64,000 nt of DNA, taken from Actinoalloteichus fjordicus. Lineage in GTDB: Bacteria; Actinomycetota; Actinomycetes; Mycobacteriales; Pseudonocardiaceae. The stretch is from contig NZ_CP016076.1 of assembly GCF_001941625.1 (NCBI RefSeq), positions 6,990,001 to 7,054,000 on the forward strand, in the 5' to 3' direction. The position numbers and the translations under genes were made by a program. This document shows positions 17,489 through 26,695 of this stretch, one piece after another; the stretch's first letter is position 1; each line of letters begins with the position of its first letter. The notes beneath the pieces are model-generated. The model worked only from the letters and a program-made list of their open reading frames with translations. It ran no database searches and was not told the origin of the DNA.

Positions 17489-18379
17489 GTGTACATCGAG
17501 GACGCGGACGGCTCGGCCGACACGACCGCGACGGCCGATACCGATCTGAAGGTCACCGTGGACGGCGAGGAGTACACCGCCGAGGCCAACTACGACATGA
17601 ACGGCGACGGCATCAACGACTCGGTCGTCATCGAGTCGGACGAGGGGTATGCCGTCTTCTCCGATGTCGACGGCGACGGGGACGCCGATCTGCTCGTCAA
17701 GCTCGACGAGAACGGCGATGTCACGTCGGCCGCCGGTTACGACGAGGCGGCCGGTGACTGGGTGGGCACCGACGTCGAGGACGCGATCGGCGGATCGGGG
17801 ACGGGCGTCCCCACCGACGGCCAGGACGACTACAGCAGGACCGGCGACGACGTCGACGTGACCGCAGACGGTGCGCCGATGATCGTCGAGACGCCGAGCG
17901 GGGGCGTCGAAGCAGGTCCGCCCACCGAGGACCTCGACGGCGACGGAGTGCTGGACACCGCAGTGGTCACCGGTGACGACGGCACGATCCTGGTGGTCAG
18001 CGACGTGGACGGCGACGGAGAGGCCGACATGATCGGCGAGTTCGGCGCGGACGGCCGGGTGGTCGTCTCCGAGCACGTCGGCGACGGCGAGTGGATCATC
18101 ACCGAGTCGGGCAGGCTCGACGCCGAGGGCAACTTCGTCCCGGACGAAGGCTTCGACACCGACGGCGGGTCCGGCATCGACCTCGGCGGCGAGCCCGACG
18201 GGAGGGGCGGCTCGTTCTCCTCGGCGGCATCCGACGACGCCGCCTGGGCAGACGACGCCTGGGCCGACGACGATGACGACGACACCGGCGCCGCGGATCG
18301 GCGCTCCTACGACGTCTCCGCAATCTTCAGCCAACCCGCAGCGGACGCGGGCGCGGACGCCCAGGCGCAGTGGGGCTGA
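17489..18379 (+). CDS. Acidic DUF6802-like protein with calcium-loop repeats
   Basis: The 296-residue protein is strongly acidic and has four EF-hand/dockerin-like loops: DMNGDGIND, DVDGDGDAD, DLDGDGVLD and DVDGDGEAD. They are arranged as two related halves, each followed by an ESDEGYAVFSD- or DDGTILVVSD-type strand. The C-terminus is a disordered Asp/Ala-rich tail (AWADDAWADDDDDD). There is no signal peptide or membrane segment, so it appears cytoplasmic or is exported by an unseen route. GTG 17489 follows GAGGGGGA. Calcium binding is inferred from the loops. A strong terminator follows. Confidence 0.82.
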   Translation: MYIEDADGSADTTATADTDLKVTVDGEEYTAEANYDMNGDGINDSVVIESDEGYAVFSDVDGDGDADLLVKLDENGDVTSAAGYDEAAGDWVGTDVEDAIGGSGTGVPTDGQDDYSRTGDDVDVTADGAPMIVETPSGGVEAGPPTEDLDGDGVLDTAVVTGDDGTILVVSDVDGDGEADMIGEFGADGRVVVSEHVGDGEWIITESGRLDAEGNFVPDEGFDTDGGSGIDLGGEPDGRGGSFSSAASDDAAWADDAWADDDDDDTGAADRRSYDVSAIFSQPAADAGADAQAQWG

Positions 18380-18393
18380 CCCGCCACTGAACC

Positions 18394-18434
18394 GAAAGAC
18401 CCCGTATCCCGTTTGCCGGGATACGGGGTCTTTC
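18394..18434. terminator. Strong intrinsic terminator
   Basis: An 18-bp perfect stem (18394-18411 with 18417-18434) closes a 5-nt loop. The stem ends in CTTTC followed by ATATTT. It terminates the acidic-repeat gene and, being A-rich on the other side, may work both ways. Confidence 0.9.
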
Positions 18435-18690
18435 ATATTTCTGCATTGTTTCCGACACGCGTGACCCACTGGAGTGCTGAATCGATAACCTGATCGGTCG
18501 TGTGAGCGATGTGACAACGTTCTCGTAGAGCAGTGTTGGTCAAGAGCGCTAGCCTCGACGACATCCCTTTTTCCCCACGCCCGTCGATCGCACCGGGCGG
18601 ACCGAGCCATTCCCGGTGAATGGCGACGACCACCCGCGGCACCGCCGAGGCGACTCCCCTAGGGCCGCCGCCCAGTCAGGAGACGAGACG

Positions 18691-20511
18691 ATGACCGCAT
18701 TGGCGATCCCCGGCCTCGATCACGCACCGACCACCCACGAGAGGCTGCTCTCGTGGGTGCACGAAGTCGCCGAGCTGACCAGCCCAGACGAGGTGGTCTG
18801 GTGTGACGGCACGCAGGAGGAGTGGGATCGCCTGACCGGGCGACTCGTCGACGCCGGAACCTTCGTGCCGCTGCCGAAGCGGCCGAACTCGTTCTGGTGC
18901 GCCTCGGACCCGGACGACGTCGCCCGCGTCGAGGAGCGGACCTTCATCTGCTCGCGAGACCCGGCCGACGCGGGCGCGACGAACAACTGGCTGGACCCCG
19001 CTGAGATGAAGTCGGTGATGACCGATTTGTACCGCGGCTCGATGCGTGGTCGGACGATGTACGTCATCCCGTTCTGCATGGGTCCGCTGGCCGCCGATAA
19101 ACCCATGTTCGGCGTGGAGATCACCGACTCGGAATACGTGGTCGTCTCCATGCACATCATGACCAGGGTGGGTCGACGAGTAATCGAGCGAATGGGTTCG
19201 GACGCCGATTTCGTGCCCTGTCTGCATTCCGTGGGAGCGCCGCTGGCCGAGGGCGCCGACGACGTGCCGTGGCCGTGCAACGAGACCAAGTACATCACCC
19301 ACTTCCCCGAGGAGAAGACGATCTGGAGCTTCGGCTCCGGCTACGGCGGCAACGCGCTACTCGGCAAGAAGTGCTACTCGCTGCGGATCGCATCCGCGCT
19401 GGCCAGGGAGGAGGGCTGGCTGGCCGAGCACATGCTGATCCTCAAACTCACCTCGCCTGCCGACCGGGTCCACTATGTGGCAGCCGCCTTCCCCTCGGCC
19501 TGCGGCAAGACGAACCTCGCCATGCTGGAGCCGACGATTCCCGGTTGGCGGGTGGAGACGCTCGGCGACGACATCGCATGGATGCGGTTCGGCAAGGACG
19601 GCAGGCTGTACGCCGTCAATCCGGAGAACGGCTTCTTCGGCGTGGCGCCGGGAACCAACTGGAAGACCAACCCGAACGCGATGCGCACCCTGGAACAGGG
19701 CAACTCCATCTTCACCAACGTGGCCCGCACCGCAGACGGCGACGTCTGGTGGGAGGGAATGGAGGGTTCTCCGGAGAACTTGACCTCCTGGAAGAAGCAG
19801 GCCTGGACGCCCGCCGACGGCGCGGCAGGCGAGCCCGCCGCGCATCCGAACTCGCGGTACTGCACGCCGATGAACCAGTGTCCGGTGCTGGCGCCCGAGT
19901 GGGACGACCCGCAGGGCGTGCCGATCTCGGCGATCCTCTTCGGCGGCAGGCGGGCCACCACCGTCCCGCTGGTCGCCCAGGCACGGGACTGGCAGCACGG
20001 CGTGTTCCTCGGCGCCACGCTGTCCAGCGAGAAGACCGCTGCGGCGACCGGCGCCGTCGGACAGGTGCGCCGTGATCCGATGGCGATGCTGCCCTTCATC
20101 GGATACAACGCGGGCGACTACTTCCAGCACTGGGTCGACCTCGGCAAGCAGGCCGACGCCGCCGCGCTGCCGTCGATCTTCTACGTGAACTGGTTCCGCC
20201 GTGGCGAGGACGGCCGGTTCCTGTGGCCGGGATTCGGCGAGAACTCCCGGGTGCTCAAGTGGATCGTGGAGCGACTCGACGGCGACGCGGCGGCGGCCGA
20301 GACCGCCGTGGGGCTGGTCCCCGCCGCCGATGCCCTGGATCTGAGCGGCCTGGACGTGGATCAGGCGGACGTCGAGGCCGCACTGGCGATCGACGCCGAC
20401 GAGTGGCGGGCCGAGCTGCCGCTCATCGAGGAGTGGTTCGACACCATCGGCCCGGCACTGCCGAGCACGATGCGCGACGAGCTGGCGGCGCTGCGGCAGC
20501 GGCTGGGCTGA
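18691..20511 (+). CDS. pckG: Phosphoenolpyruvate carboxykinase (GTP)
   Basis: The 606-residue protein is a full-length GTP-type PEPCK. It has the P-loop [13 protein letters not shown] with the hyper-reactive Cys271 and Lys273, the substrate segments VIPFCMGP and [16 protein letters not shown], metal-binding GDDIAWM, and [19 protein letters not shown]. It decarboxylates oxaloacetate to PEP at the start of gluconeogenesis. ATG 18691 is chosen because it fits the family start and is preceded by AGGAGAC. The gene is monocistronic. Confidence 0.98.
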   Translation: MTALAIPGLDHAPTTHERLLSWVHEVAELTSPDEVVWCDGTQEEWDRLTGRLVDAGTFVPLPKRPNSFWCASDPDDVARVEERTFICSRDPADAGATNNWLDPAEMKSVMTDLYRGSMRGRTMYVIPFCMGPLAADKPMFGVEITDSEYVVVSMHIMTRVGRRVIERMGSDADFVPCLHSVGAPLAEGADDVPWPCNETKYITHFPEEKTIWSFGSGYGGNALLGKKCYSLRIASALAREEGWLAEHMLILKLTSPADRVHYVAAAFPSACGKTNLAMLEPTIPGWRVETLGDDIAWMRFGKDGRLYAVNPENGFFGVAPGTNWKTNPNAMRTLEQGNSIFTNVARTADGDVWWEGMEGSPENLTSWKKQAWTPADGAAGEPAAHPNSRYCTPMNQCPVLAPEWDDPQGVPISAILFGGRRATTVPLVAQARDWQHGVFLGATLSSEKTAAATGAVGQVRRDPMAMLPFIGYNAGDYFQHWVDLGKQADAAALPSIFYVNWFRRGEDGRFLWPGFGENSRVLKWIVERLDGDAAAAETAVGLVPAADALDLSGLDVDQADVEAALAIDADEWRAELPLIEEWFDTIGPALPSTMRDELAALRQRLG

Positions 20512-20564
20512 CCGACGTGCCTGCCCGACGGCGGCCGATCGACAGGACGGCCGCCTGCCCCCTG

Positions 20565-20586
20565 GGGTGATGCGAGGGCATCACCC
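20565..20586 (+). terminator. Hairpin downstream of pckG
   Basis: GGGTGATGC (20565-20573) and GCATCACCC (20578-20586) form a perfect 9-bp stem with a GAGG tetraloop, 53 bases after the pckG stop. The rest of the gap to 20875 shows no gene. Confidence 0.65.
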
Positions 20587-20878
20587 GGTCTGCCGCGTGA
20601 GCGCTCGCAGGCAGGGCACTGCGGGGGACCACCGACCGGCCTTCGACGAAGCAGGTCGGTCGTGGTCCTCCGTGGCGTGCAGTTCGACGCTCACGGCCAC
20701 CGGAGCATTCGACGGCGGCGGTGTCGGCGATGCCTGGCGCGGCGGAGAGTCACTGGTGTGCCGGGACGCCCGATGATGAAGCCGTTGTCCCCCCGCACGC
20801 CTGCCGTCTTTCCCGGAACCGACCCGCACACCCCCGCGTCCTAGTAACGTAGATCACAGTTCCGGGGGAACGGGGGTG

Positions 20879-21070
20879 ATGATGATGTATGCGGGAGTGG
20901 CGATGACGGCGCTCGCGATGGGGACGGTGCTGGTCGCGGTCCTCACCGGGAGACTCAATAGCACGCAGGAGAATGCGGAACAGGTCCGCGTGGAAGAACA
21001 GAACGCGCTACAGGCGCCTGCGGGTGACGGCTCATTCGATACCGAGAACCACACTCGGGTGACGCAGTGA
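20879..21070 (+). CDS. Small single-pass membrane protein, unknown function
   Basis: The 63-residue protein has one hydrophobic segment (YAGVAMTALAMGTVLVAVLTG, split here as residues 4-24). A polar tail rich in Glu/Gln and Asn follows (RLNSTQENAEQVRVEEQNAL). A GGGGGAA ribosome binding site lies about 10 bases before a run of start-capable codons (GTG 20876, ATG 20879-20885). No family is recognised. The opposite-strand frame is a shadow. The gene lies between pckG and the convergent lipoprotein gene. Confidence 0.5.
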   Translation: MMMYAGVAMTALAMGTVLVAVLTGRLNSTQENAEQVRVEEQNALQAPAGDGSFDTENHTRVTQ

Positions 21071-21116
21071 CGAACGGACGAACGAGGGACTGCCGGGGTG
21101 GGGCCGATCGGTCCGA

Positions 21117-22034
21117 TCACTCCGGCAGTGGACGGTCTCCGATGCCCAACAGCAGTTCACCCACCGGCTCCTCGGTCGAGACATAACAGACGACCGTGTT
21201 CGAGCCGCGTCGCCAGTCGGCCAGTTCGGGAACCCGCCAGCTCAGCGCGATGTCGTCCCGTTCGGCACCACCGAGATACGCCGCCCGCGCCTGCTCACAG
21301 TGCGGCGCGGCCAGCTCCTCGATCTCCTCGGCTGAGGGCATCGGATCATTCGGGCGGCCCGGCAGCGGCAGCACACCAGGCAGCGCCTCCGCACGATGCG
21401 GCTCGTCGCACGGCACGTAGCGCAGTTCGGTCGCCTCGGTCGGGGAATCGGGCAGACAGGCCTGGAAGTCGTAGAAGGGCTCGCCGACCAGCGCGTCGCG
21501 CACCGATCCCGTTCGGCCGGTGGGCACCAGGTCGGTGCCGAGCTCGGCGAGTCCGCAGACCAGCCATCGTTCGTCCCTGGCCCAGCCGTCCTGCGAGGGC
21601 CACACCGTCCAGGGATGCAGCCGGGTGGCGTTGATGTCGCCGCTGCCCACGTAGTCGGCCACCGGCTCGGCGCACTCGACCGACGTCAACCGCAGCATCT
21701 CGTCGTCCTCGGGGCGCATCCGAGGCAGGTCGCCGGGCAGCTCGGTGATCGCGGCGACCTCCATCGTGTGCGGCTCGGCGCAGTCGACGGACCGGAAGTC
21801 GGTCAGCACCATGCAGTCCCCAGACGCGGGAAGACCTTCGGCGGGCACGATCTCGGGCTCGATCGACATCCCGTCGCCATCGGCGATGCCGGTCTCGGCC
21901 GAGGGCGGCAGCTCGATTCTGGAGGGCGGCTTCGGGGACTCGTCGTTCGTCGACTCATCACTCGACTGAGTGCAGGCGCTGAGGAGCACGGCGGCGGCAA
22001 GCAGCACGCCGATCACCGACGAGCGTCGCGACAC
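21117..22034 (-). CDS. Septum-formation domain lipoprotein (duplicated domain)
   Basis: The 305-residue protein begins with a lipoprotein signal (SVIGVLLAAAVLLSAC, lipidated Cys21). Two related domains follow. The first has GDCMVLTDFRSVDCAEPHTMEV; the second has ACLPDSPTEATELRYVPCDEPHRAE. Each has the V-x-C-x-x-PH-x-x-E motif of the actinobacterial Septum_form family, with paired cysteines likely forming disulfides outside the cell. A role near the division septum or wall is inferred from the family name only. It stands alone. Confidence 0.85.
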   Translation of the reverse strand: MSRRSSVIGVLLAAAVLLSACTQSSDESTNDESPKPPSRIELPPSAETGIADGDGMSIEPEIVPAEGLPASGDCMVLTDFRSVDCAEPHTMEVAAITELPGDLPRMRPEDDEMLRLTSVECAEPVADYVGSGDINATRLHPWTVWPSQDGWARDERWLVCGLAELGTDLVPTGRTGSVRDALVGEPFYDFQACLPDSPTEATELRYVPCDEPHRAEALPGVLPLPGRPNDPMPSAEEIEELAAPHCEQARAAYLGGAERDDIALSWRVPELADWRRGSNTVVCYVSTEEPVGELLLGIGDRPLPE

Positions 22035-22416
22035 GGCCTCCGCCTCTCGATCGGACTGTCGTCACTCGACACGGTACCGAGCATCGTCCATGCCGGACTC
22101 ACGTACTCGTCGATCGATGCCCGATCGCCGCTTGGGTCACCGCGATGTCCGAGGGGCGGAGCTCATCGAGCAGGTGAACAAGCCACCGGGAGGCGGGCCG
22201 TCATGTCGGCCGATCACAGAGCGCTGATCGGCACGCTCCGTGATCACCCATTCGGCGTTCGTGTCCGCGGAGGTCGCACTGACATCCTCGTCACGCCGGT
22301 CGAACGATCGCCGAGGCGGCGGCTGTCCTGGGGGCACACCTGCCTTGATCAGCCGCCGCCCGGACCGCCGTCGCAGGCGCGAATCGGCCGATGCCGCCGC
22401 CCTACTGGGGAGAGCC
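22035..22416. other. Gene-free gap upstream of the symporter operon
   Basis: This 0.38-kb stretch separates the lipoprotein and the divergent DUF3311-symporter operon. It holds no convincing reading frame. The repeated GATCAC and GTGATCAC around 22218-22250 form a weak dyad that could be regulatory. Confidence 0.35.
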
Positions 22417-22692
22417 ATGACAGGACTGCCTCGACGACGAGGTCGGACCAGCCGTTGGAACGCCTGGAGCCTGCTGCTGCTGGTTCCCCTACTGGTCCTG
22501 GTCACGCCGTTCTTCAACCGGATGGAGCCGAGCCTGCTCGGTCTGCCGTTCTTCTACTGGTCGCAGTTCTTGTTCATCCCGCTCGGCGTGGCATGCACGG
22601 CGATCGTGGTGAACCGGACGCGGCCACGCCTCGCCGTCGGCACGGGCGAGGTCCCTGCGGACGGCGGCACGGACGGGGGCGAATCGCGATGA
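22417..22692 (+). CDS. DUF3311 small membrane subunit
   Basis: The 91-residue protein has two membrane helices (WSLLLLVPLLVLVTPFF and FFYWSQFLFIPLGVACTAIVV) joined by NRMEPSLLGLP, the DUF3311 pattern. Genes of this family almost always precede a sodium:solute symporter, and here the stop overlaps the symporter start (ATGA). It is probably an accessory subunit needed for the symporter's stability or activity. ATG 22417 is preceded by GGGGAGA. Confidence 0.88.
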   Translation: MTGLPRRRGRTSRWNAWSLLLLVPLLVLVTPFFNRMEPSLLGLPFFYWSQFLFIPLGVACTAIVVNRTRPRLAVGTGEVPADGGTDGGESR

Positions 22693-24356
22693 GCGATCTG
22701 CACTGGGTCGAGCTGTCCGTCTTCGGCGTGCTGTTCTTCGCGGTCACTGTGATGGGCTTCCTCGCCGCGAGGTGGAAGTCCGGTCACACCATGGACCATC
22801 TCGACGAGTGGGGACTGGGCGGCCGTCGGTTCGGCTCCTGGATCACCTGGTTCCTGATCGGCGGCGACCTCTACACGGCGTACACCTTCGTCGCCGTTCC
22901 GGCGCTGCTCTTCAGTGCGGGGGCGCTCGGCTTCTACGCGCTGCCGTACACGATCATCGCGTTCCCGCTGGCGCTGCTTCCCCTGGTGCGCATGTGGAGC
23001 GTGTCGAAGGTGCACGGGTTCGTGACACCGGCCGACTTCGTACGCGGTCGGTACGGCTCGCCGCTGCTGGCGCTGCTCATCGCATTGACCGGGCTGCTCG
23101 CGACCATGCCCTACATCGCGCTGCAGCTCGTCGGCCTGGAGGCGGTGCTGCGCACAATGGGTCTGAACGGCGGCGGCTTCCTCGGCCATCTCCCGCTGCT
23201 GATCGCGTTCGTGATCCTGGCCGTCTACACCTACCAGTCGGGACTGCGGGCGCCCGCGCTGATCGCGTTCGTCAAGGACAGCCTGATCTACATCGTGGTG
23301 ATCGTCGCGATCATCTATCTACCGATCAAGCTGGGCGGCTGGGACACGATCTTCGACTCCGCAGGCGCCGCGCTGGCCCAGCCGGGACCCACCGGCGACG
23401 CGCGTGGCTCCCTGCTGCTCGGGCCGAGCAATCAACTGCAATACGCCACGCTCGCCCTGGGTTCGGCGCTCGCGCTGTTCCTCTATCCGCACGCGCTCAC
23501 CGGCATCCTGGCGGCCAGGAGCGGAAAGGTCGTGCGGCGCAACATGGTTGCGCTGCCCGCGTACTCGCTGATGCTGGGGCTGTTGCTGCTGCTCGGCTAT
23601 GCCGCCTTGGCCACGGGTGCCGAACCGGTGACGAACGCCGCGACGGGTCGACCGGACGTGAACACGGTGATCCCGGTGCTGTTCTCCGAGCAGTTCCCCA
23701 GCTGGTTCACCGGACTGGCGTTCGCCGCCATCGGCATCGGTGCACTGGTTCCTGCGGCGATCATGTCCATCGCCGCCGCGAATCTGTGGACCCGCAACGT
23801 CTACAAGGAGTACCTGCGTCGCGACGCCACCCCGGCGCAGGAGACCCGGCAGGCCAAGATCGCCTCGCTGGTGGTCAAGTTCGGTGCGCTCGGCTTCATC
23901 GTGTTCGTCGACCCGCAGTTCTCCATCGACCTCCAGCTCATCGGCGGCGTGATCATCCTGCAGACACTGCCTGCCGTCGCGATCGCCCTCTACACGCGGT
24001 GGTTCCACCGCTGGGCGTTGATCGCGGGCTGGGCGACGGGCATGCTCTGGGGATTCCTGATGCTCTACTCCATCCCGAATCCGGTGACCGGGCGCGAGCA
24101 CTTCGGCGGTTCGGCGCTGCGGCTCGGCGAACTGTCGCTGTTGGGCTGGCATCCGTTCACAGGATCGGACACGCAGATCTTCGTCGGCTTCGTCGCGCTG
24201 GCGGCCAACCTCGTGGTGGCGATCCTGGTGACGCTGCTATGCCGCAGGCTGAAGGTGCCGATGGGACCGGATCAGACTGCCGCGAGCGACTATCTGTCGG
24301 AACAGGCGAAAGCCTCGGCTCCGATCGCGGCGGCGGGTGGCCCCGCCACGGTATGA
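22689..24356 (+). CDS. Sodium:solute symporter (SSS family)
   Basis: The 555-residue protein has about thirteen membrane helices and SSS-family features. These include the N-terminal GFLAARWKSG and LDEWGLGGRRFGSWITWFLIGGDLY, the sodium-site helix LVPAAIMSIAAANLWTRN near residues 350-370, and a hydrophilic C-terminus. The DUF3311 partner is typical of the monocarboxylate/organic-acid branch, but the substrate cannot be fixed from sequence. The start overlaps the DUF3311 stop, giving equal translation. A much longer upstream open frame is a high-GC artefact running antisense to the lipoprotein. Confidence 0.92.
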   Translation: MSDLHWVELSVFGVLFFAVTVMGFLAARWKSGHTMDHLDEWGLGGRRFGSWITWFLIGGDLYTAYTFVAVPALLFSAGALGFYALPYTIIAFPLALLPLVRMWSVSKVHGFVTPADFVRGRYGSPLLALLIALTGLLATMPYIALQLVGLEAVLRTMGLNGGGFLGHLPLLIAFVILAVYTYQSGLRAPALIAFVKDSLIYIVVIVAIIYLPIKLGGWDTIFDSAGAALAQPGPTGDARGSLLLGPSNQLQYATLALGSALALFLYPHALTGILAARSGKVVRRNMVALPAYSLMLGLLLLLGYAALATGAEPVTNAATGRPDVNTVIPVLFSEQFPSWFTGLAFAAIGIGALVPAAIMSIAAANLWTRNVYKEYLRRDATPAQETRQAKIASLVVKFGALGFIVFVDPQFSIDLQLIGGVIILQTLPAVAIALYTRWFHRWALIAGWATGMLWGFLMLYSIPNPVTGREHFGGSALRLGELSLLGWHPFTGSDTQIFVGFVALAANLVVAILVTLLCRRLKVPMGPDQTAASDYLSEQAKASAPIAAAGGPATV

Positions 24357-24727
24357 CGGACTCGACGGCGGTCCCGGTGTGACGGCACGATGCCGGGTGT
24401 TCGCACCCTTTCGACGAGGAGGAGACGGCGGCGGGGCGGCCGTCTATGTGAGGCCACCGACCCGCCAGCTTCGACGATGGAGACGATACGACCATAATCC
24501 AGACATAACGCGCGATGATGGATCATGTTCACGATCTATCGTCCCGACGAGGACACGGAGCCCGCCGTCGCGTCGGGTCCCGCCCGACACCATGCGGCGC
24601 GGCGTCGCCTGCTCGGCGACCCGGCGGTCGACGGGCAGTCCTCGGTACGGACTCCACCGACCGATCTCGGGTCGCAGGCAGAGGTGAGCGCCGGTTCGGA
24701 GCCGCAGGCCACACTCCGCCGTTCGGT
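24357..24727. other. Gene-free region after the symporter
   Basis: No supported gene is seen. An AT-rich patch at about 24490-24530 (CATAATCC, GACATAAC) could be a promoter, and a short forward frame starting at 24525 cannot be supported. Confidence 0.35.
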
Positions 24728-24889
24728 CTACTGCCCGAGGCCGTGGAGAAACGTCGCGATGGACTCTGCGACCATCCGCAACCACGACAACAGGCACAGC
24801 ACCAGACCGGAAGCCCAGTCCGGGTCCACGAGCACCGCATACAGCGCAAGGGCGATGAGGAGCAGCGGCACCAGTTTGTTGATCTTCAC
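24728..24889 (-). CDS. 53-residue hydrophobic small membrane protein
   Basis: Reading from GTG 24889, the protein is MKINKLVPLLLIALALYAVL, then VDPDWASGLVLCLLSWLRMV, ending AESIATFLHGLGQ. It has a membrane helix at 6-21 and a second amphipathic or hydrophobic helix at 28-45. Its composition and layout match small helix-pair proteins common in actinobacteria near other envelope genes. No Shine-Dalgarno is obvious, so it may be leaderless. No function is known. It is below the length usually scanned and easy to miss. Confidence 0.6.
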   Translation of the reverse strand: MKINKLVPLLLIALALYAVLVDPDWASGLVLCLLSWLRMVAESIATFLHGLGQ

Positions 24890-25545
24890 GACTCATTGTT
24901 CACGAGGGGACTGGGCGGATGATCTCGGGTCCGGACGGACCACGACGGCAGCAGGCCGCGACGAGCCTGCCGACGACGGTGGTCTCGCGGGCCCGCCTGC
25001 CGTCGAATCGCCGACATGCCGCCGATTCGACGGCCGGGGCCTGCGGAAGCGGCAGGCAAGGTCGACCAGCAGGTCCGACCCGATGGTCTCGCGCACTCGG
25101 CGCCGCACCGGAACGTCCCCGGCGGCGCCGATCGCCGCGCACCGGGCACACTCTCCCTGCGGCGTTGCCACAGTGCCGCATGTCAGCAGGCGTCCGACAT
25201 CGGACCGACGAGCGCCACACCGGTCGCTGCCCTGGCCGGCTCGAGGGTGAGATCGGGGATCGACGCAGGCTCCGCGACGACGCCGACGCACGCGCTACCG
25301 GGTCGGACCTCCTCCCCTGCCGAGGACGTCTCGGCCCACGTCGATCAGGATCGACTGCCACCGGCGACCGGCCGCCGACCGGCTGCCCCCGGAGTCGCCG
25401 AGGTCCGCCCCCGATCACGCACCAGGCGCCCGGCCTCCGCCGACGACTCCAGCACAACCGCCGGGCACCCTCGCCCGCGAGGTCTGCCGGGCACAGTGAC
25501 TCCGCCTTTCAGCCGTCAACGGACTACGAAGGAGAAGCGTCGCCG
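24890..25545. other. Gene-poor 0.65-kb region with an inverted repeat
   Basis: Overlapping frames here run in all directions without recognisable domains. A perfect 12-bp inverted repeat, GCCGTCGAATCG at 24999-25010 with its complement at 25023-25034, forms a stable hairpin. The longest forward frame merely continues into the SDR gene and is not a credible extension. Confidence 0.45.
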
Positions 25546-26424
25546 ATGCGACCGTTGAGCGAACAGACGATCCTGATCACCGGAGCGACCGTCGGGCTGG
25601 GCCGATACCTGGCCGAGCGACTCGCGGCGGCCGGTGCTCGGGTCGTCATGCACGGAAGGGACGCGCAGCGAACCGCGCAGGCCCGAGACGAGGTCGTCAC
25701 CGCCACCGGCAACGAGAAGATCGAGACGGTGCTGGCCGACCTCTCCAGCCTGAAGGAGGTGGACTCACTGGCGACCGAACTCGATCTGCGCCTGCCCCGG
25801 CTGGACGTCCTGGTCAACAACGCGGGCATCGGCGCCGGTTCAGATGCCGAGGCACGTGAGGAGAGCGCCGACGGCATCGAACTGCGCTTCGCGGTGAACT
25901 ACCTGGCCGGCTACTACCTCGGACACCGACTGACCCCGCTGATCACCCGCGCGGCGCCCGCCAGGATCGTCAACATCGCCTCCGCGGGTCAGTCCGCGAT
26001 CGACTTCGACGATCCGCTCCTCACCCACGCCTACAGCGGTGCCCGTGCCTACCGGCAGAGCAAGCTCGCGCAGATCATGTTCACCCTCGATCTCGCCGAT
26101 CAACTCGGCGACCAGGGCGTCACCGTCAACGCGGTCCATCCCGCGACCTTCATGGACACCAAGATGGTCCGGGAATGGGGCATCACCCCGGTCAGCACCA
26201 TCGAGGAAGGCGGCGAGGCGACGCTCCGGCTGATCACCGAGGATCGATTCGACGAGGTCAGCGGCTGCTACTTCAACACGACGCAGGAGGATCGCGCGGA
26301 CTCGCAGGCCTACGATCCCGACGCTCGACGCAGGCTGCGCATCCTCTCCGACGAGCTGATCGCCCAAGCCCTCGACGCCGACACGGAGTCCGACGCCGAC
26401 ACGGAGCCAGAGACCGACGCCTGA
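25546..26424 (+). CDS. Short-chain dehydrogenase/reductase
   Basis: The 292-residue classical-type SDR has the cofactor motif TGATVGLG (11-18), NNAG near residue 90, the catalytic Ser in NIASAGQS, and the YxxxK pair in AYRQSKLA. It resembles retinol-dehydrogenase/protochlorophyllide-reductase-like SDRs. The substrate is unknown. ATG 25546 follows GAAGGAGA. The tail is an acidic repeat (DADTESDADTEPETDA). Its TGA stop is also the left 3-bp target duplication of the adjacent mini-element, so the original C-terminus may have been altered by the insertion. Confidence 0.9.
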   Translation: MRPLSEQTILITGATVGLGRYLAERLAAAGARVVMHGRDAQRTAQARDEVVTATGNEKIETVLADLSSLKEVDSLATELDLRLPRLDVLVNNAGIGAGSDAEAREESADGIELRFAVNYLAGYYLGHRLTPLITRAAPARIVNIASAGQSAIDFDDPLLTHAYSGARAYRQSKLAQIMFTLDLADQLGDQGVTVNAVHPATFMDTKMVREWGITPVSTIEEGGEATLRLITEDRFDEVSGCYFNTTQEDRADSQAYDPDARRRLRILSDELIAQALDADTESDADTEPETDA

Positions 26425-26585
26425 GAGCCTGTCTTTGATCCCCCTCAGTCGTGAGCGGGGATCAGCGTGGATGAGCTGCAAGGCGGAGGAAAGAGGCATA
26501 ACGGAGTTATGTCGACTGACGACAACGCCGCAGATCGCCGCGCTGGCCCCGCGCAACTCCGAAAGCGGGGATTAAAGACAGGCTC
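26425..26585. mobile_element. 161-bp MITE-like element with 19-bp terminal inverted repeats
   Basis: The left end GAGCCTGTCTTTGATCCCC (26425-26443) matches the complement of the right end (26567-26585) at 18 of 19 positions. TGA lies directly outside both ends (26422-26424 and 26586-26588), a 3-bp TNA target duplication as made by IS5-group elements. An internal perfect dyad CATAAC-GGA-GTTATG sits at 26497-26511. There is no transposase, so it would be mobilised in trans. Confidence 0.75.
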
Positions 26586-26695
26586 TGAGCCGACGGCCAC
26601 CGGGCGGAGCCTGTCCTCGCATCGACCGTGCATCGCCGCCTGCGGTGCACGGCGCCCGAGGACAGGCTCGGTCGCCGAGCCGACGACTCGCCGAC

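Noticed and set aside
17120-18610. 496-codon antisense frame across the TetR end and the acidic-repeat gene
   Set aside because: It runs through a strong terminator and two supported genes, with repeats that are just the reverse reading of the calcium loops.
21396-22688. Long N-terminal extension of the sodium symporter frame
   Set aside because: It overlaps the lipoprotein gene antisense and the DUF3311 gene; the family start is at 22689.
24525-25250. Forward 241-codon frame after the symporter
   Set aside because: No domain or ribosome binding site, composition unlike real genes, and it runs through a hairpin and across the small reverse gene.
26425-26585. Ordinary rho-independent terminator for the SDR gene
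   Set aside because: The arms are 123 bases apart and flanked by identical TGA triplets, which fits transposon ends better than a hairpin.
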